A DNA stretch of 64,000 bases, taken from Buchnera aphidicola (Symydobius americanus). GTDB lineage: Bacteria > Pseudomonadota > Gammaproteobacteria > Enterobacterales > Enterobacteriaceae. The notes below the pieces were generated by a model. The model was given only the letters and a program-made list of their open reading frames with translations. It ran no database searches and was not told the DNA's origin. The translations under genes were made by a program, and so were the position numbers. Shown here piece by piece: positions 59,497-64,000 of this stretch; the stretch's first letter is position 1; each line of letters starts with the position of its first letter. The stretch covers positions 382,501 through 446,500 of the forward strand of contig NZ_OZ060393.1 of NCBI RefSeq assembly GCF_964059135.1. The letters are read 5' to 3'.

Positions 59497-61428
59497 TTAA
59501 AATAATTTTTTCCAAAAAATATCTCGACTAGGTAATTCAAATAAAAATCGACTAGGTTTATTAAACAGTGTTTTTCCAAAATAATATCTTTTTTCGCAAA
59601 AACTCAATGTTAATTCTTTTTTAGCTCTTGTAATTCCAACATACATTAATCGTCGCTCTTCATCAATATTATTTTTTAGATTTTTTTCATAAGGTAAAAT
59701 TCCTTCTTCCATTCCAATAATAAATACTGAAGAAAATTCTAATCCCTTAGAAGCATGAATTGTCATTAGTTGAATTTTATCTGATGAAATATCATTATTA
59801 TTATAGTCTATATCATAATAACTTAATTGAATAATAATATCTAATAAATTTTCAAAAGATTTTTTCGTATAATCATTTAAAGCATTTTTTATCCAATTTA
59901 AAAAAATAACAATATTTTTTTTAATACAATCAATGTTTTTATTTTTTATAAAATTTTTTAATAACCATTTTGTATATTTTATGTCATAAATAATTTTATT
60001 TAATAATTCTGATGGTTTTTTTTGTGCAAATTCTAAAATTTCTTGAATCCAATTAAAAAAATTTAATAACCGTAAATTAGTTGATTGATTAATTTCTTTT
60101 TGAAAATCTTTATCTAAAATGACATTAAAATAACTTATATTTTTTTTTTTAGCCCATTTTTCAATTTTATTAATAGTAATTTTACCTATTTTTCTAGATG
60201 GAACATTAATAATTTTTAAAAAGGCAGAATCATCATTTTGATTTATAATAAATCTTAAATAAATAATTAAATATTTAATTTCTGGATGACTAAAAAATGA
60301 AGAATGATTATGAATAAAATAAGGAATTTTCTTAAGTAAAAAGATTTTCTCAAAAATTTTTGATTGATAATTATTTCTATATAAAATTGCATAATCTTTA
60401 TAGAAATTTTGATAAATAGATTTATGTAACAATATATTTTTGAGAACTTCTTCTGCTTCCATATATTCATTTTCAAGATATAAGATACTTATTTTTTTTC
60501 CATCATCAAAGTTAGAAAATAATTTTTTTTTTATTATATGAGGATTATGAGAAATTAAATGATTAGCAGCATTTAAAATTCTTTTAGAAGAACGATAATT
60601 ATGCTCCATTTTTATAATCTTTAATTTAGGATAATCATGTTTTAATAAAAAAATATTTTTTACACCAGCACCTCTCCAAGAATAAATTGATTGATCGTCA
60701 TCACCTACTAAAGTAAAGTTTTGATGATTTTGAGTTAATAAATTAATAAATTGATATTGTATATAACTAGTATCCTGATATTCATCTACTAAAAGATACT
60801 TAATATAATTTTGCCATTTCAACAAAATAGATTTATGATTCTTAAATAACATAATTGGAACATAAATTAAATCATCAAAATCAAAAGCATGATATTTTTT
60901 TAAATATTGATTATATAAATAATAATAATATGAAAACTCTTTATCAATATTAGAAATAGAAACTTTCATTGCTTGTTCTGGACTAACTAATTTATTTTTT
61001 TGATATGATATATATATCAAAATCTTCTTAAATAAATTTTTATTCTTTTGAATCTTTTCATACGCAATTTTTTTAATAATATTTAATTGATCTGTATAAT
61101 TAAATAAAGAATAGTTATTTCGATATTTTAAAACATTTAATTCATTGCGAATAATTTTCATACCTAATGCATGAAAAGTAGAAATATTTAAAGAACTATT
61201 ATAATATTTTATACATATTTTTTTTCTAATTCGATGTTGCATTTCGCGAGCAGCTTTATTAGTAAAAGTAATTGCAAAAATTTCGTGTAATTGATATTTT
61301 TTAAGAGAAATTAACTGAATAATTTTACTTATAATTACAGTTGTTTTTCCTGAACCTGCTCCAGCTAATACTAAACATGGTCCATTGATTGTATTAATTG
61401 CTTTCTTTTGGCTATAATTAAGAGACAT
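59497..61428 (-). CDS. rep: ATP-dependent DNA helicase Rep
   Basis: Superfamily 1 3'-5' helicase that clears proteins and restarts forks. It is 643 residues (E. coli 673). Motifs are GAGSGKT (Walker A), FAITFTNKAAREM, LVDEYQDTS, GDDDQSIYSWRGA, MTIHASKGLEF and VGITRAKKEL. The C-terminus stops after the conserved LFELPSRDIFW, so the last 30 or so residues, which in E. coli contact DnaB, are missing. A run of 11 adenines (60140-60150) is in frame. Confidence 0.96.
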   Translation of the reverse strand: MSLNYSQKKAINTINGPCLVLAGAGSGKTTVIISKIIQLISLKKYQLHEIFAITFTNKAAREMQHRIRKKICIKYYNSSLNISTFHALGMKIIRNELNVLKYRNNYSLFNYTDQLNIIKKIAYEKIQKNKNLFKKILIYISYQKNKLVSPEQAMKVSISNIDKEFSYYYYLYNQYLKKYHAFDFDDLIYVPIMLFKNHKSILLKWQNYIKYLLVDEYQDTSYIQYQFINLLTQNHQNFTLVGDDDQSIYSWRGAGVKNIFLLKHDYPKLKIIKMEHNYRSSKRILNAANHLISHNPHIIKKKLFSNFDDGKKISILYLENEYMEAEEVLKNILLHKSIYQNFYKDYAILYRNNYQSKIFEKIFLLKKIPYFIHNHSSFFSHPEIKYLIIYLRFIINQNDDSAFLKIINVPSRKIGKITINKIEKWAKKKNISYFNVILDKDFQKEINQSTNLRLLNFFNWIQEILEFAQKKPSELLNKIIYDIKYTKWLLKNFIKNKNIDCIKKNIVIFLNWIKNALNDYTKKSFENLLDIIIQLSYYDIDYNNNDISSDKIQLMTIHASKGLEFSSVFIIGMEEGILPYEKNLKNNIDEERRLMYVGITRAKKELTLSFCEKRYYFGKTLFNKPSRFLFELPSRDIFWKKLF

Positions 61429-61512
61429 TAATAAATTAAAAATATTTATCAGATTTTTAATTGTAACATAATAATTAAAAAATATATAAATATTTTAAAA
61501 TAAATGATTATA

Positions 61513-62976
61513 CTAAATACTTTTCATATTCGTCATATGAACTCTTAATTGTCTGCCTATAATTTCAATAGGATGATTCTGAATACTGTCATTTAATAAT
61601 TGTAATTCAATATTATTAATTTTGTTATCAGGATAAATATTTCCAATATCACCAAATTGTAATTGATTCATAAAAACATTAAAAATTGGAATAGCTCTTT
61701 TAGTAAATAAATAACTTCCATATTCAGCTGTATCTGAGATAACAATGTTCATCTCATAAAGACGTTTTCGAGCAATTGTATTCGCAATCAATGGTAATTC
61801 ATGCAAAGATTCATAATATGCAGATTCTGCTTTAATTCCAGTTTCAACCATAGTTTCAAATGACAATTCTACACCAGCTTTCAATACAGCTATTAAAGCA
61901 TTACCACAATCAAAATAATCTTTTTCTGCAAAACAGATATCAGAATTTAATGCTTTTTCAAATGCAGAATTTTTTATCTCATTTCTCCATAATAATAAAT
62001 TTTGATCTTTATTCTTCCAATCTTCTATCATATGATAAGAAAATTTTCCTGAAATAATATCATCCATATGTTTTCTAAATAATGATCGGAACATTTTTTT
62101 TAGATAATTAGATAATTTACATATTCTAAATTTAGAAGCATTGGATACACGGCCCAACATTAAAGTAATTCCACCATGTTTTAAAGATTCACTTAAAATT
62201 TCCCAACCATATTGCAAAAGTTTAATTGCGTAAGATGATTTATGACCATTAGATATTAATTTTTCATACAAACATAATGAGCTAGTTTGTAATAAACCAC
62301 ACAAAATTGTTTGTTCTCCCATTAAATCAGATTTTACTTCAGCAATAAATGATGATTCTAATACTCCTGCATGATGACTACCTATAGAAAAAGCCCAAGC
62401 TTTAGCAATTTCTAAACCATAATTTAATGGATTATTTTCAACATGAACAGCAATTAATGCAGGAACACCAAATCCCCTTTTATACTCTTCTCTTACTTCA
62501 GTACCAGGGCATTTTGGAGCAACCATGATTACAGTAATATCTTTTCTAATTTGTTCTCCAACTTCAACAATATTAAAACCATGTGAATAACCTAAAGTAG
62601 CATTTTTTTTCATCAATGGTACTATATCTTGAACTAGCTTTGAATGTTGTTTATCTGGTGTTAAATTAATAATTAAATCAGCAAAAGGTATAAGTTCAGA
62701 ATATGTTCCAACCGAAAAATTATTATCTACTGCATTTTTCCAAGAAATATTTTTACTTAAAATACTTTCTTCTTTTAATGCATACGAAATTTTTAAACCA
62801 GAATCTCTCATATTTAATCCCTGATTGAGACCTTGAGCACCACAACCAACAATAACTATATTATAATTTTTTAAAAAACTATTTTTATTATTAAATTCAG
62901 ATTTATCCAAAAAACGACATTTATTTAATTGTATAACTTTTTCACGAAAATTCAATTTATTAAAATAATTACTCAT
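61513..62976 (-). CDS. ilvC: Ketol-acid reductoisomerase (class II)
   Basis: Second step of valine and isoleucine synthesis, using NADPH and magnesium. It is 487 residues (E. coli 491), the long class II form with a duplicated C-terminal domain. The nucleotide motif is [13 protein letters not shown], then LTPDKQHS, and [20 protein letters not shown]; magnesium-binding acids are in [12 protein letters not shown]. It follows ilvD by 53 bases on the same strand. In E. coli ilvC is separated from ilvD by ilvA and ilvY, so the two are probably one unit here. Confidence 0.97.
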   Translation of the reverse strand: MSNYFNKLNFREKVIQLNKCRFLDKSEFNNKNSFLKNYNIVIVGCGAQGLNQGLNMRDSGLKISYALKEESILSKNISWKNAVDNNFSVGTYSELIPFADLIINLTPDKQHSKLVQDIVPLMKKNATLGYSHGFNIVEVGEQIRKDITVIMVAPKCPGTEVREEYKRGFGVPALIAVHVENNPLNYGLEIAKAWAFSIGSHHAGVLESSFIAEVKSDLMGEQTILCGLLQTSSLCLYEKLISNGHKSSYAIKLLQYGWEILSESLKHGGITLMLGRVSNASKFRICKLSNYLKKMFRSLFRKHMDDIISGKFSYHMIEDWKNKDQNLLLWRNEIKNSAFEKALNSDICFAEKDYFDCGNALIAVLKAGVELSFETMVETGIKAESAYYESLHELPLIANTIARKRLYEMNIVISDTAEYGSYLFTKRAIPIFNVFMNQLQFGDIGNIYPDNKINNIELQLLNDSIQNHPIEIIGRQLRVHMTNMKSI

Positions 62977-63029
62977 GTATTATTTTCCTTAATTAAAATA
63001 TTTTTTTTATATATTGATTTTACATAGAA

Positions 63030-64000
63030 TTATTTTTTTTTATTCAAAAAATTTTTTAATTTATTAATATCTCTTACCGCACCCTTATCAGCACTAGTTG
63101 CAAAAGATGAATATAATTTTAAAGCAAATGAAACAGATCGAGTACGATGTTTAGGTTGATAAGAATTATTTTTCTTCAGTTCTTCAGTTTTGATACGTTT
63201 TTTTAATTCATCTTCCGTAATATCTAGTTGAATTGTACGATCATGAATATTAATATATATCATATCATTATTATGAATTAAAGCAATTAAACCTTTACTA
63301 GCAGCTTCTGGGGAAACATGACCAATAGATAATCCCGAAGTACCACCTGAAAATCTACCATCTGTAATTAAAGCACATGATTTATCAATTCCCATAGATT
63401 TTAAATATGTACTAGGATATAACATTTCTTGCATTCCAGGGCCACCTTTAGGTCCTTCGTATCGAATAATAATGGCATCTCCAGAATAAATTTTTCCTGA
63501 TAATATCGCATCAACTGCAGAATCTTGACTTTCATAAACTTTTGCTGGTCCATGAAATATAAATTGTTCTTTTGTTAAACTAGCTGTTTTAATAATACAT
63601 CCATTTTTTGCTATATTTCCATATAAAACAGCTAATCCTCCATCTTGACTAAACGCAAATTCTGATGATCTGATACATCCTGTACGCCGATCTTTATCAA
63701 GATCTTTCCAACGGAAGGATTGAGAATATGGTTTAACAGTGCGCGCACCCATTGGTCCTGAACGAAACATTTTAATTACTTCAACATCTTTTGTAACCAT
63801 AATATCATACTGTTTTAAAGTATCCTTAAGAGAATAATTTAAAATATTTTTAACTTTATTATTTATTAATTTAATACGATTTAATTCTCCTAATATTCCC
63901 ATTACTCCACCCGCACGATGTACATCCTCCATATGATATAAATTTGTACTTGGAGCAACCTTACATAAATGTGGAGTATTTTTAGATAAAATATCTATAT
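63030..64000 (-). CDS. ilvD: Dihydroxy-acid dehydratase, C-terminal half (cut by right edge)
   Basis: Third step of branched-chain amino acid synthesis, an iron-sulfur enzyme. The reading frame is open to the window edge: before MEDVHRAGG it continues as [12 protein letters not shown], which matches the family, so the gene is partial only because of the window. About 323 of roughly 616 residues are seen. [36 protein letters not shown] and [24 protein letters not shown] are diagnostic. Likely clients of its cluster supply include NfuA and CyaY from this window. Confidence 0.97.
   Translation of the reverse strand, partial: IDILSKNTPHLCKVAPSTNLYHMEDVHRAGGVMGILGELNRIKLINNKVKNILNYSLKDTLKQYDIMVTKDVEVIKMFRSGPMGARTVKPYSQSFRWKDLDKDRRTGCIRSSEFAFSQDGGLAVLYGNIAKNGCIIKTASLTKEQFIFHGPAKVYESQDSAVDAILSGKIYSGDAIIIRYEGPKGGPGMQEMLYPSTYLKSMGIDKSCALITDGRFSGGTSGLSIGHVSPEAASKGLIALIHNNDMIYINIHDRTIQLDITEDELKKRIKTEELKKNNSYQPKHRTRSVSFALKLYSSFATSADKGAVRDINKLKNFLNKKK

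Overview
The window is about 64 kb of a very AT-rich, compact gammaproteobacterial chromosome. Gene content, gene order and protein sequences point to the obligate aphid endosymbiont Buchnera aphidicola (inference from remembered E. coli and Buchnera gene orders; no search was run). Reasons: E. coli-type gene order with many intervening genes missing; a 23S rRNA gene headed by aroE and tRNA-Glu instead of a 16S gene, which is the split rRNA arrangement described for Buchnera; retained amino acid genes (trpEG, aroB/K/E, ilvC/D, dapF); and no insertion sequences, phage genes, CRISPR arrays or restriction genes. The placement of trpEG on the chromosome, instead of on a plasmid as in many aphid Buchnera, suggests a lineage like those of gall-forming aphids, but I cannot fix the host.

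Layout. 1-4.2 kb: 5' part of 23S rRNA, tRNA-Glu and aroE (all minus), then def-fmt (plus). 4.2-17.9 kb: one continuous minus-strand alpha/spc/S10 ribosomal cluster from rpsJ down to rplQ, with secY and rpoA. 18.1-23.7 kb: str operon (rpsL-rpsG-fusA-tuf) preceded by tusDCB; a clear intrinsic terminator separates tuf from rpsJ. 23.9-31.7 kb: tsgA, trpS, rpe, aroB, aroK, tRNA-Ser, deoD, deoB, nfuA. 32.1-40.3 kb: ssb, dnaB, yqgE, ruvX, hemW, trmB, mutY, yggX, sbcB. 40.5-48.3 kb: tRNA-Asn, tRNA-Ile2, pyrE, dut, rplI-rpsR-rpsF, purA, trpG-trpE, miaA. 48.4-57.2 kb: ibpA, tRNA-Gly, rpmE, hslVU, fpr, rsmJ, a YnfM-like transporter, dapF, cyaY, hemC. 57.2-64 kb: tRNA-Pro/His/Arg, rho, trxA, rep, ilvC and the C-terminal half of ilvD running off the right edge.

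How it fits together. About half of the genes serve translation (ribosomal proteins, EF-Tu/EF-G, formylation and deformylation, tRNA modification by TusBCD, MiaA and TrmB). The metabolic genes are the usual nutritional-symbiosis set: shikimate pathway, entry to tryptophan, branched-chain amino acids, lysine/diaminopimelate, plus pyrimidine and purine steps. Regulation looks sparse. Signals I could support are an rRNA-type promoter before tRNA-Glu, a heat-shock (sigma-32) promoter before ibpA, two intrinsic terminators and a few weaker sigma-70 candidates.

Most unusual points: a 14-copy 9-bp tandem repeat inside rpsF that gives ribosomal protein S6 a long (D/N)TK tail; trpEG sitting where E. 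coli has hfq-hflXKC; a peptide deformylase cut back to its catalytic core; poly(A) runs of 11-12 inside intact genes; and eight tRNA genes that all lack an encoded CCA end. I found no evidence of a new multi-gene system.
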